50,972 nucleotides of DNA from Candidatus Nezhaarchaeales archaeon (GTDB lineage: Archaea > Thermoproteota > Methanomethylicia > Nezhaarchaeales > JAWCJE01), in contig JAWCJE010000012.1 in assembly GCA_038853715.1 (NCBI GenBank), positions 1 to 50,972 on the forward strand. The letters are read 5' to 3'. Shown piece by piece: positions 32,896 through 40,881 of the stretch (within the stretch, counting starts at the first letter, position 1; each line of letters begins with the position of its first letter). Both the position numbers and the translations under genes were made by a program. A model generated the notes under the pieces. It saw only the letters and a program-made list of their open reading frames with translations, ran no database searches and was not told where the DNA came from.

Positions 32896-33164
32896 CCTTC
32901 TTCACCCGAGAAGATACCTATCGGAACCGGGTCGATAGGAGGCCTAATAACCACCGTTTTCGCCTCGCGGAGTTTACCTTTCTGCCCTAGGATCCTTATT
33001 AGGTGCATCATGCACGACTTACCTTGACACGGGCCCGTAGTCGCGCCCGTAAACCTTTTAAGGGTTTCTAGGTCGTCGTAACCGGCCTCTATGGCTTTAA
33101 GTACGTCATCCTCTGTTACGTCGTGGCAGAGGCAGATGAACTTCTTAGCCTTCATACGGATCAC
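32892..33164 (-). CDS. BFD-like [2Fe-2S] protein
   Basis: 90 residues. CLCHDVTEDDVLKAIEAGY and GPCQGKSC supply four cysteines in the CxC...CxxxxC pattern of BFD-like [2Fe-2S] domains. It is the third gene of a four-gene operon; its start overlaps the preceding stop and its stop overlaps the next start. It probably carries electrons between the two flavoprotein subunits. In many proline or hydroxyproline dehydrogenase complexes this domain is fused to the alpha subunit; here it is separate. Confidence 0.82.
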   Translation of the reverse strand: MIRMKAKKFICLCHDVTEDDVLKAIEAGYDDLETLKRFTGATTGPCQGKSCMMHLIRILGQKGKLREAKTVVIRPPIDPVPIGIFSGEEG

Positions 33165-33664
33165 CGTCGGATGATCCTTACGGCTCTAACCTCGAAAACG
33201 TGCTTCGGATCGGGGGTTTCAACCGTTATTACGAAGGCGGGGTCTTGCTTCTGTGGACGTAGCGCCTTAACGATCCTACCGATGCCGACCTCCCTCCCCG
33301 ATCTATCTAGAAGCACCGCTTCATCACCTACCTTAGGCTCCGGTAGAAGCTCGTATGGCATACTTACGTAGCCCTTGCCATCCTTTATCTGAATACAGAA
33401 GATGGCTAAACCGGGGCATGAACTAATGCATAACTCGCAGCCTACACACTTATCCCAATCCACTCTGGGGGGTTTACTTATGGACTCCTTCATTATGGCT
33501 TTAACCTTACATACCACGGCGCACGGGTTACACGGTATTTCCTGAACGCATTCAATAACTGCTACCCTTCCCTTCTTCACCCTATCCTCGGGTGGTAGGA
33601 TGTTTAGCTTCATTAGCTCTTCAAGCGTAAAGTACCCTTTAACTACGTATTCTTGACCGTTCAC
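33161..33664 (-). CDS. Ferredoxin-type iron-sulfur subunit of the dehydrogenase complex
   Basis: 167 residues. The first cysteine set is in CVQEIPCNPCAVVC and the canonical [4Fe-4S] motif is CVGCELCISSCPG. A C-terminal beta domain follows. It would be the electron-transfer subunit between the FAD-dependent beta subunit and the alpha subunit. It overlaps both neighbouring genes by four bases (ATGA-type coupling). Compare the gamma/delta iron-sulfur subunits of archaeal four-subunit dye-linked dehydrogenases. Confidence 0.78.
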   Translation of the reverse strand: MNGQEYVVKGYFTLEELMKLNILPPEDRVKKGRVAVIECVQEIPCNPCAVVCKVKAIMKESISKPPRVDWDKCVGCELCISSCPGLAIFCIQIKDGKGYVSMPYELLPEPKVGDEAVLLDRSGREVGIGRIVKALRPQKQDPAFVITVETPDPKHVFEVRAVRIIRR

Positions 33665-35253
33665 TTCATTTCAGCCTCGACGCGCTCTATATCGTCGACG
33701 GTAACGACCTTTAAGCCCTTCTTAACCCTATCGCTAAACGGTGAAGACCTTTCATCTTCGAGCTCCTTATGAAGCTCCATTATCGTGTTCCACTCAGCTT
33801 TACCGCCATAGCCTAGGCTTAAACTAGCATGTAAGCCGGCTATGGCGCCTTCAAGCATTGCTGTAGCAGCCTCCTCAATCCCTGAGCAATCGCCGGCTAT
33901 GTAAACATCCCTTCTTACCCTACCGTATACGTCGCGTACCGGTACGAAGCCTCCTAGCTCCGGAACTAACACCATCTTCGGTTTAAAGTGCTGTATTAAA
34001 TCGTAGGTAGGGTTAAGGCCGACGGCTACGCATATGAAGTCGCAGTCTAACACCTTCTCCGTTCCAGGTATGGGGTTAAAGCGTTCATCGAGTTGTACTA
34101 TTACGGCTCCTTCAACCCTCTTCTTACCTAGAGCCTTGAGTATGGTATGTCTCGTATAGATGGGGACTCCAAGCCTCCTTACTTTAGCGGCGTGTACGAG
34201 GTAGCCGCCTATTCGTGGCGCGGCTTCAACTATGGCTTTAACGTTTACACCAGCTTGCATTAGCTGGTAGGATACTATTAGGCCTACGTTACCGGAGCCT
34301 ACCATGAGCCCGGCCTCGCCCGGCTTTATGCCGTAAACGTTCATAAGGGTTTGAACCCCGCCGGCACCATAAACCCCGGGTAGATCGTTATTTTCAAAGA
34401 CTAACGTCCTCTCGTAAGCGCCGGTAGCGATGATAAATTTCTTCGCCTTCACCTTAACCAACGTACTGTTATCCTTTACGGCTGTAAGTATACCCTCCCT
34501 AGGGTAGTAGCCGAAGGCCGATGTGGAGGTTAAGGCCTTTACGGAGTTCAGCTTTAGAAGCGTTTCGACCATTTCCTCGGCGAGCTTAAAACCTCTCCTA
34601 CCGGCACAGTAAGTTACGTTTCCGAAGAATTTATGCGTCTGTTTAATTAATTGTCCACCTAGTAGGTGTTTATCGTCCATTACGAGGACGCTTCTACATA
34701 GTTGTCCAGCCCTTATTGCTGCGGAGAGACCCGCTGGCCCTCCACCTATTACGGCTACGTCGACGTCGTAAGCCTCGGGCTTAAACCCCTTAACGCTTGC
34801 GTAGCTCACCCTTCCTATTCCCGTAAGTACCCTCATTAACTTCGTGAAGGCCCTTCGGAGGGGGGAAGGTTTTACAGCCATCTTCAAGTAAGCGCTTGAA
34901 GAAAGGTCTAACCTAGCTAGTATGGGGGCTAGAAAATCTGTGTCGGCGCTCGGCCAACCCTTCTGCCTCTTAACCTTCATCCCTTCCTCCACTTTAACCA
35001 TGCAGGTCCTTACGTTCGGAACCCCGTTAACCTCCATCATGCACGCGGAGCACCTACCTATAGCGCAGAAGAAGCCTCTAGGCCTACGGTACTTGAAGCT
35101 CCTACTAAACACCTTTATACCGTTAGCGTATAGAGCCGCGGCGATGGTTTCATTCTCATACGCCTTAACGGGTTTACCTTCAAAGTAAAAGGTACACTCC
35201 TTACCCCTCTTAAAGGAGAGGATTGGGTGCTCGTAGATCCTTAAGTCAGGCAA
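33661..35253 (-). CDS. [2Fe-2S]/FAD/NAD(P)-binding alpha subunit of the dehydrogenase complex
   Basis: 530 residues. The N-terminal [2Fe-2S] plant-ferredoxin-like domain resembles SoxA/HcnA (CAIGRCSACMMEVNG plus VRTC). A pyridine-nucleotide-disulfide oxidoreductase domain follows, with VAVIGGGPAGLSAAIRA for FAD, GLMVGSGNVGLIVSYQL for NAD(P), and a C-terminal VYIAGDCSGIEEA. It is the first gene of a four-gene operon with ferredoxin, BFD-like and DAO-fold subunits. It likely passes electrons from amine oxidation to NAD(P) or ferredoxin. Confidence 0.83.
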   Translation of the reverse strand: MPDLRIYEHPILSFKRGKECTFYFEGKPVKAYENETIAAALYANGIKVFSRSFKYRRPRGFFCAIGRCSACMMEVNGVPNVRTCMVKVEEGMKVKRQKGWPSADTDFLAPILARLDLSSSAYLKMAVKPSPLRRAFTKLMRVLTGIGRVSYASVKGFKPEAYDVDVAVIGGGPAGLSAAIRAGQLCRSVLVMDDKHLLGGQLIKQTHKFFGNVTYCAGRRGFKLAEEMVETLLKLNSVKALTSTSAFGYYPREGILTAVKDNSTLVKVKAKKFIIATGAYERTLVFENNDLPGVYGAGGVQTLMNVYGIKPGEAGLMVGSGNVGLIVSYQLMQAGVNVKAIVEAAPRIGGYLVHAAKVRRLGVPIYTRHTILKALGKKRVEGAVIVQLDERFNPIPGTEKVLDCDFICVAVGLNPTYDLIQHFKPKMVLVPELGGFVPVRDVYGRVRRDVYIAGDCSGIEEAATAMLEGAIAGLHASLSLGYGGKAEWNTIMELHKELEDERSSPFSDRVKKGLKVVTVDDIERVEAEMK

Positions 35254-35355
35254 GGTGAACCCTCTCCGCCTCTTCCTTCAAAGACCTTTTATACTTTACC
35301 TAAATAACCCTTAGAGCGGGTGTTCGACGGTTTTACGATAACATAACTATTCCAG

Positions 35356-35656
35356 CCTATCCTTAGAGGAAAGTAAGCGAGTTTTGAAGAGCCTCCACGA
35401 GGCGTGGCAAGCGCTGAAACGTAGGTGGAAGGAGGTTGCGCGTACACAATATGAAGAAGAAAGAAGCAAGCTTAGAGATAAGGCATGGAGAGGGCTCGAA
35501 GCCTTAAAGGAGAAGTACGACGGAAGGTTTGAAGAGCTTAAAAAGCGCATTGAGGCTTACTTCCAAGCCCATAAGCCCCTTAAACACTATGAGGTGCGTT
35601 TTAACTTCCATGAGTTTATCGGGGGTGAAATCTATGAAGCCCATGACTCTACGTAG
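35356..35656 (+). pseudogene. C-terminal remnant of HTH-LAGLIDADG element gene (copy 3)
   Basis: An open frame reads SLEESKRVLKSLHEAWQALK, then RTQYEEERSKLRDKAWRGLE, KEKYDGRFEELKKRIEAYF and QAHKPLK. It matches the last 85 or so residues of the intact protein at 29604-30905, in opposite chromosomal orientation. The HTH and both LAGLIDADG motifs are missing. After HKPLK the reading frame continues into unrelated sequence to 35656. It lies between the dehydrogenase operon promoter region and the deacetylase-fold gene. Confidence 0.7.
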
Positions 35657-35687
35657 GTGGATCTGTTAAGGGTCTCCCTTAAAACGT

Positions 35688-36839
35688 TTAAGGTGAAAGC
35701 CCGTGGAGGGGGAATATTTTACTTTTAACCTCGGCGATGCTTTCCTCCACTTCCCTCATAACCCGCTCCTTCCTGGCTTCGCTAAGTTCCGGCTCCTTCT
35801 CGTCGTCTATTATCGATGGGAGTTCGGCGTAGGTTATTGATTGGTAGAGCTTCTTCCAACCGTCAGGCAATTCGAGGTTCACGGGTATTTCACGGCCGGC
35901 GACTATCGACGTCGCTATGGTCCATACGCGGCTTACCGCGCTTAAGGAGTAGCCTCCTCCTCCAAGCATTACGTACTTCGCTCCTACCTCGTGTACTAGG
36001 CTATGCATCGCTTTAAGGTAGCTTCTATAGCCTTTACTCGTAAGCGCCATATGGGTTAGAATGTCCGTGTAATGGGTATCAACGCCGGTTTGCTGAATTA
36101 CGACTTCGGGCTTAAAATTTTTAAAGAGCGGAACGACTACTTCGTCGAACGCCTTAAGGTAGGCGTCGTTAAAGGTATCCGGCGGTAGGGGGACGTTAAC
36201 CATGAAGCCTTTCGCATCCCCTTCACCCATTTCGTCGACGAAGCCTTTCCCCGGGTATAGGTAACGCCCGCTTTCATGTAGGTCTATTTTTAAAGCCCGC
36301 GGCTCGTTATAGAGTACCTCTTGCGTACCGTCACCGTGATGCGCGTCGAAATCCACTATTAAAAGCCGCTTTACCTTATACTTTTCAAGTAGGTACTTAG
36401 CGGTTATGGCTACGTCGTTAAAAACGCAAAAGCCAGCGGCCCTACCGCTAGCCGCGTGATGAAGGCCTCCGCCAATATTGAAGGCGTGATCACATTTACC
36501 GGTCATTACGAGGTCGGCGGCTACGAGGCTACCTCCAACCTTATACGCTGAAACCTCGTAAACCCCTTTAAAAGCTGGTGTATCGCCGTAGTCTAAGTAG
36601 CCATAGCCGGTTAAGCTAGCTGCTTTAACGAAGTCTATATAGTCGCGGTTATGAACTAGTGAAAGCTCATCATCCGTGGCTTGCCTAGGTTGTTGTAGCT
36701 CTATAATACCGTGTTTAACGAGGTCGAGTGCTTTTATTAATTCAACGGTTAACCTATATCTTTCAGGCCTAAGGGGGTGTGTAGGGCCGAAGTCGTATTT
36801 TAAGTACGTTTCCCCGTAGACGAGGACAACCTTACACAT
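35688..36839 (-). CDS. Histone deacetylase/AcuC-family hydrolase
   Basis: 383 residues of the zinc-dependent arginase/deacetylase fold. GGGLHHAASGRAAGFCVFND holds the catalytic His pair, and DFDAHHGDGTQEV holds the Asp/His zinc site and charge relay. VIQQTGVDTHYTDILTHM and LGGGGYSL complete the family blocks. It removes acetyl groups from lysine or from small amines such as acetylpolyamines; in archaea acetylated Alba or an acetyl-CoA synthetase-like enzyme are possible targets. Length is typical of AcuC-like members. ATG start; single gene. Confidence 0.87.
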   Translation of the reverse strand: MCKVVLVYGETYLKYDFGPTHPLRPERYRLTVELIKALDLVKHGIIELQQPRQATDDELSLVHNRDYIDFVKAASLTGYGYLDYGDTPAFKGVYEVSAYKVGGSLVAADLVMTGKCDHAFNIGGGLHHAASGRAAGFCVFNDVAITAKYLLEKYKVKRLLIVDFDAHHGDGTQEVLYNEPRALKIDLHESGRYLYPGKGFVDEMGEGDAKGFMVNVPLPPDTFNDAYLKAFDEVVVPLFKNFKPEVVIQQTGVDTHYTDILTHMALTSKGYRSYLKAMHSLVHEVGAKYVMLGGGGYSLSAVSRVWTIATSIVAGREIPVNLELPDGWKKLYQSITYAELPSIIDDEKEPELSEARKERVMREVEESIAEVKSKIFPLHGLSP

Positions 36840-36978
36840 CGTAGCTCCCCGCTTTTTAAGGCGGCCGGTTATAAAAGGTTTAAGCAGGGCTTCTTCGAAG
36901 GCTTCAGCGGCCTACGAATATTTAGCGTCGGAGGGGCGGTACATGCTTATCCCTATCTTCGTCTAGTTGCCTTTAGCG

Positions 36979-38316
36979 TTAGGCCCTTCTAAGCGCGATT
37001 TCAGCCGCTAACGCTATCGGGTTCCAAACGTCGGCTAAGGGTGGGGTGTAGCAGGAATCCATGTTCACTAGGTCGTAGGCGGTCATCCTACTTTGAATGG
37101 CTAACGCTAAGGCGTCAACCTTCGCCGCTACCCCTTCACCTCCGATTACCTGTCCGCCGATAAGCCTCATGGAGGACCTTTCGAAGACGAGCTTAACCCT
37201 TAAATCCTTAGCCCCCGGATAGTATTCGGCGTGGCTCTTCCACGTAACGGCTCCGATAGCTACATCTATCCCTAGCCGCTTAGCTTGCCAAACCGTTAGC
37301 CCCGTGGAGCCTACCTCTAAATCGAAGGCCTTAGTAACGATGGACGCTAAAACCCCGGGGAAGATAGCGTAACCACCAGCCGCATTAATCCCTGCAACCC
37401 TACCCTGCCTTACCGCTACTGTACCTAGTTGGCATAGTGTAGGCGTTAAGCTCAACATGTGAATGCTTTCCACGCAGTCACCGGCTGCGTATATGCCGCT
37501 AATCGAGGTCTCCATCCTAGGGTTAACCTTAATACCGCCGGTAGGGCCTAGCTCCAAGCCGATTTTAGACGCTAACTCGTTATTAACTCGAACTCCTATA
37601 GCTAATACCGCTAAGTCCGCTTTAAACTCCTCGCCGGATATAACGACGGCCCTTAGCCTTCCGTTACCGAGGAACTCACTAACCCTTCCACCTAGGATTA
37701 AACGTACTCCGGAGGATTCAACGGCCTTATGGATGATGGAGGCTACATCCTCATCAAGCGAGGAACGCATAACTTGGTTAAGGGCTTCAACCAGGGTAAC
37801 CTTTAACCCTAACTTAACTAGGGCATTAGCTACCTCTAAACCAACCGGCCCTCCACCAATCACCACGGCCTCCTTAGCGTTAGAAGCAGCGCTACGTATC
37901 ATTCTAGCGTCATCCATGGTTCTAAGCGGGTAAACCCCCTCCATACCTACGCCTTTAATCGGCGGTATGAAGGGCCTAGCTCCCGTAGCAATTATTAAGG
38001 AATCGTAGGCTAACCTTTCCTCCTTCCCTTCCTCCCTTAACACTCTAACAGTTTTAGCTTTAACGTCTACGTCGAGCACCCTAGATTTAAGTAGGAGGTC
38101 TATCCTCATCGTCCTATAGAACTCGAATGGGTATATGTAGAGCTTCTCGAAGCCTTCTATTTCACCGCTAATCACGAAGGGTAGGCCGCACCTCGAGTAC
38201 GCAGGATGCGGTTCTTCGCTTACCACCTTAACGTCGACGTCCCTACGGGTTCGACGCGCGTTTAAAGCTGCGCTTAAACCAGCTGCGCCACCGCCAACTA
38301 TAACGATCTTATTCAA
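36979..38316 (-). CDS. CoA-disulfide reductase/NADH oxidase-type flavoprotein
   Basis: 445-residue pyridine nucleotide-disulfide oxidoreductase. The N-terminal FAD motif is IVIVGGGAAGLSAALNARR. A single redox cysteine lies in YSRCGLPFVISGEI, as in CoA-disulfide reductase, NADH oxidase and persulfide reductase. The NAD(P) motif is AVVIGGGPVGLEVANAL. ISGIYAAGDCVE and the dimerisation domain follow. It would reduce CoA disulfide, oxygen or polysulfide with NAD(P)H; which one is not clear. TTG start at 38316; single gene. Confidence 0.83.
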   Translation of the reverse strand: MNKIVIVGGGAAGLSAALNARRTRRDVDVKVVSEEPHPAYSRCGLPFVISGEIEGFEKLYIYPFEFYRTMRIDLLLKSRVLDVDVKAKTVRVLREEGKEERLAYDSLIIATGARPFIPPIKGVGMEGVYPLRTMDDARMIRSAASNAKEAVVIGGGPVGLEVANALVKLGLKVTLVEALNQVMRSSLDEDVASIIHKAVESSGVRLILGGRVSEFLGNGRLRAVVISGEEFKADLAVLAIGVRVNNELASKIGLELGPTGGIKVNPRMETSISGIYAAGDCVESIHMLSLTPTLCQLGTVAVRQGRVAGINAAGGYAIFPGVLASIVTKAFDLEVGSTGLTVWQAKRLGIDVAIGAVTWKSHAEYYPGAKDLRVKLVFERSSMRLIGGQVIGGEGVAAKVDALALAIQSRMTAYDLVNMDSCYTPPLADVWNPIALAAEIALRRA

Positions 38317-38456
38317 CTTGTAACACCCGTGGCGTTAAAGGGTTTACGTTACCACTTAAATAAGCTTGTACGCTATTAAATAGTTAAGTCTAGAAGGTCC
38401 TAGATTTTTCATTGCATGGTGCAATCTTGAACCTCGTAGTTCCTCCTTTACGCCTT

Positions 38457-38540
38457 ATGCACATACTAAGCCTTCACAGTCGATGGTTATGCTGAGTACG
38501 CGGTAAAACTTCACGTTACTATCTATGGGTGTTGGAATCC
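38457..38540 (-). pseudogene. Internal remnant of HTH-LAGLIDADG element gene (copy 4)
   Basis: Reads IPTPIDSNVKFYRVLSITID then CEGLVCA and stop. It matches the segment around the second LAGLIDADG motif of the intact protein (PTPIDNNVKLYSVLSIAIDT). Only about 84 bases are recognisable. It lies next to a transposase pseudogene in a region rich in decayed mobile sequence. Confidence 0.65.
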
Positions 38541-38645
38541 TTCAACCATCCTATCAATTTTGATTAAGCGGTTTTGGATTCTCCCTAGAATCTCTTCAAA
38601 TTTACTTTGTAATATGTTAATATTTTCATCATTAAGTCTCCTTCA

Positions 38646-39347
38646 TCAATTATAGCTTTGTGGCTTAATTATTGTTATGTATTTGCTTCTTTGTTTTGGT
38701 ATTGGGTTTGTGTTTATAGGTTTATGATTGTTTATGGATGCTTTTATTTCTAGCTTTTTTGCTATGTTTGGTAGCTCCTTAGTCTTAACGTTTACCACGA
38801 AGTGGATTTTAATGTAGCGCTTCTTCTTACCGTGTAAGCGTGTAACCCATCCACCGGACTTATGGACACTAATACCGCTCGAATTAACGGCTATGGGTTC
38901 ACTTGAACCCCTCAACGAGCCGCGTAAAGATAGGTTAAGCGTTAAAATACGCCTCCTAATCCATGAGTAGTCGGCTGATGGAAGCCTGGGGATAAGCCTA
39001 TTCAAGGCTCTAGTGAAGCCTTCAAGCTGCCCGTAAGGCATGGAGAAAAGATAACGTATAACAGCGAGGAACTTAACATACCTACCGGTAATCTTAAAGG
39101 GTCATCCGACCTTACCATTATTCAAATCCATAAGCTCGTCATCATAGTTTTCAAGAAAGTCCAAGCTAAGAAGGAGCTCACCACGCCTAACAAGCCTCTC
39201 ATCAACAACCAATACATAGATTAAAACAAGACATAAGAAGCTTAAAGAATTAAGCCACAAAGCATAAAGTTTCAAACATGGGACTCCATGCGGATAAAAC
39301 ACAACTTCGTATATACCATTAGCAACCTCCTTAGCTTTAACGAGCAC
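38646..39347 (-). pseudogene. IS5-like DDE transposase pseudogene
   Basis: One continuous frame interrupted by TGA at 39102-39104, where the 1.5 kb copy has AGG (Arg in GRPFKIT). The N-terminal part has VDERLVRRGELLLSLDFLEN; the middle has GRYVKFLAVIRYLFSMPYGQ and SWIRRRILTLNLSLRGSL. The position of the first catalytic aspartate reads IAVNSSGISVHKSGGW, with Asn instead of Asp. After about NVKTKEL the sequence no longer resembles a transposase. It is inactive on three grounds: nonsense codon, lost catalytic residue and degenerate C-terminus. Confidence 0.7.
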
Positions 39348-39813
39348 TTAAACCTTGAGGAAGTTAAACCTATTCCACTAGATTTAGGAGGGTGCTTTAA
39401 GCTCAGAGGCTATTTTTAAGGAGGTTTTCACACCTGGTTCTGGGGATTGTAGGCCTCTTACGAAGTTCCTTTATGGGTTGATTTAACCGCCTCGTACATC
39501 GGTTTGAGGCCGCTCCGGTACGTGGCTTTGCCGAGGCGTGTAACGCGCAGTTAATTTATTCATACGCCGTAAACTTGTTAGCCATGAAATTACGTTTTTA
39601 AGCCTCCACGAGTTTAAAGCTAGAAGCTCCCTAGTGGAGTGGTGGCTTTGAGCTTTAAACGCTTAGCAACCTTACTTGAGGATCAAAAAGCACCATTCAA
39701 CCGCGAGCCCCGCCTTAAGCCCTTTAACGTATACCTAGAACTAGGCCTACCCTACCTTTACGCTTAAGGAGGAAGCCCTTCACGGCTAACACCGTTAACG
39801 GTGAACTAACGCG
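39348..39813. other. 466-base region upstream of the LipS2-like gene
   Basis: Holds a 39-codon frame (39648-39767, TTG start, ending LGLPYLYA) and a short frame without a start containing EVFTPGSGDCRPLTKFLYGL (about 39416-39484). Neither is assigned; they could be remnants of a deleted neighbour. A perfect 14-base palindrome lies at 39790-39803. Confidence 0.35.
39790..39803. promoter_or_regulatory. Perfect palindrome CACCGTTAACGGTG before LipS2-like gene
   Basis: Two seven-base arms, ending 10 bases before the ATG at 39814. The position suits an operator overlapping the transcription start. Confidence 0.4.
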
Positions 39814-40785
39814 ATGTCGAACCTAGGGCTAGTTCGGCTTTCGCTTGGAACCGCTGCGGCTTTAGGTTTATCAAAGATTTGGATCGGCGTTAAACCATCC
39901 ACTGCCTACCTCCTCACCTACGTTAACGGTAAGTGTAGGGCTAGCTGCGGTTTCTGTACGCAGGCGAAAACTAGTATGGCTGACGCCGACCTCCTATCTA
40001 GAGTGACTTGGCCGCCCTACCCGCTTCAGGAAGTACTAGATAAACTATCGAACAGCAGTATTAGGAGAATCTGCATACAGGCGGTAAACGTTGAAGGAAT
40101 AGTGGAACAAGTTTTAAGCCTAATACGAAGCATTAAGCTAAGGGTCGATACTCCAATATCCCTTTCAATCCACCCTCTCTATGACCATCAACTTAAGGCG
40201 TTAAAGGATGTCGGCGTGGAGCGAGTTACAATACCGCTTGACGCTGCTAATCAAAACGTGTTTCAACGCGTTAAGGGTGACTTCTACAGCTGGGATGAGC
40301 ATTGGTCCGGGTTGAAACGAGCTTTAAACGTATTCGGCAAGGGGAGGGTGGGTACACACTTAATAGTTGGGCTAGGTGAAAGTGAACTCGATATGGCTAA
40401 TACCATTCAGAAGCTATACGACCTAGGCGTTTACCCTGGGCTTTTCGCCTTCACCCCGGTTAAGGGGACGAGGATGGAGCGTTACCCAAGGCCGTCCATT
40501 GAAAGCTATAGACGCGTACAACTCCTACACTACCTAATAACGAGGGGGTTAAGCCGCGTTGAACTAATGGAGTTCAACGGGAACTACGTGGTAAAAAGCT
40601 TTGGGATATCGAAGGAACGATTAAAGCGGATCGTTAAATCCGGCACCCCGTTCCTAACGAGTGGATGCCCGAACTGTAATAGGCCATACTATAATGAGCC
40701 GCCCAGCGGTCCATTCTATAACTATCCTAGACCCTTAAAACCCGATGAGGTTATACGGATATGTGAACAGCTTTTCCACGAATAA
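39814..40785 (+). CDS. Radical SAM protein, LipS2-like lipoyl synthase subunit
   Basis: 323 residues. The radical SAM cluster motif is CRASCGFCTQ (Cys-x3-Cys-x2-Cys, about residues 38-45). The C-terminal TSGCPNCNRPYYNEPPSGPF supplies further cysteines that resemble the auxiliary-cluster region of archaeal LipS2. In the archaeal lipoate pathway LipS1 and LipS2 together insert two sulfurs into octanoyl groups. No LipS1 is present next to it in this window, so either it is elsewhere or this is a related sulfur-inserting enzyme. A palindrome just upstream may regulate it. Confidence 0.65.
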   Translation: MSNLGLVRLSLGTAAALGLSKIWIGVKPSTAYLLTYVNGKCRASCGFCTQAKTSMADADLLSRVTWPPYPLQEVLDKLSNSSIRRICIQAVNVEGIVEQVLSLIRSIKLRVDTPISLSIHPLYDHQLKALKDVGVERVTIPLDAANQNVFQRVKGDFYSWDEHWSGLKRALNVFGKGRVGTHLIVGLGESELDMANTIQKLYDLGVYPGLFAFTPVKGTRMERYPRPSIESYRRVQLLHYLITRGLSRVELMEFNGNYVVKSFGISKERLKRIVKSGTPFLTSGCPNCNRPYYNEPPSGPFYNYPRPLKPDEVIRICEQLFHE

Positions 40786-40812
40786 GGAAGGCTACGTTTA
40801 TACCTACCGTGG

Positions 40813-40840
40813 ACTTCTACCTTCTACGAATGGTAGAAGT
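40813..40840. terminator. Perfect hairpin between LipS2-like gene and fumarase
   Basis: ACTTCTACC (40813-40821) pairs with GGTAGAAGT (40832-40840) across a ten-base loop. It lies 28 bases after the LipS2-like stop and 42 bases before the fumarase start. It may be a terminator or an operator; there is no T-run. Confidence 0.45.
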
Positions 40841-40881
40841 AAGGGGAATATCTTATAAGGGGTTTAACCTTCTTAGTAGGG

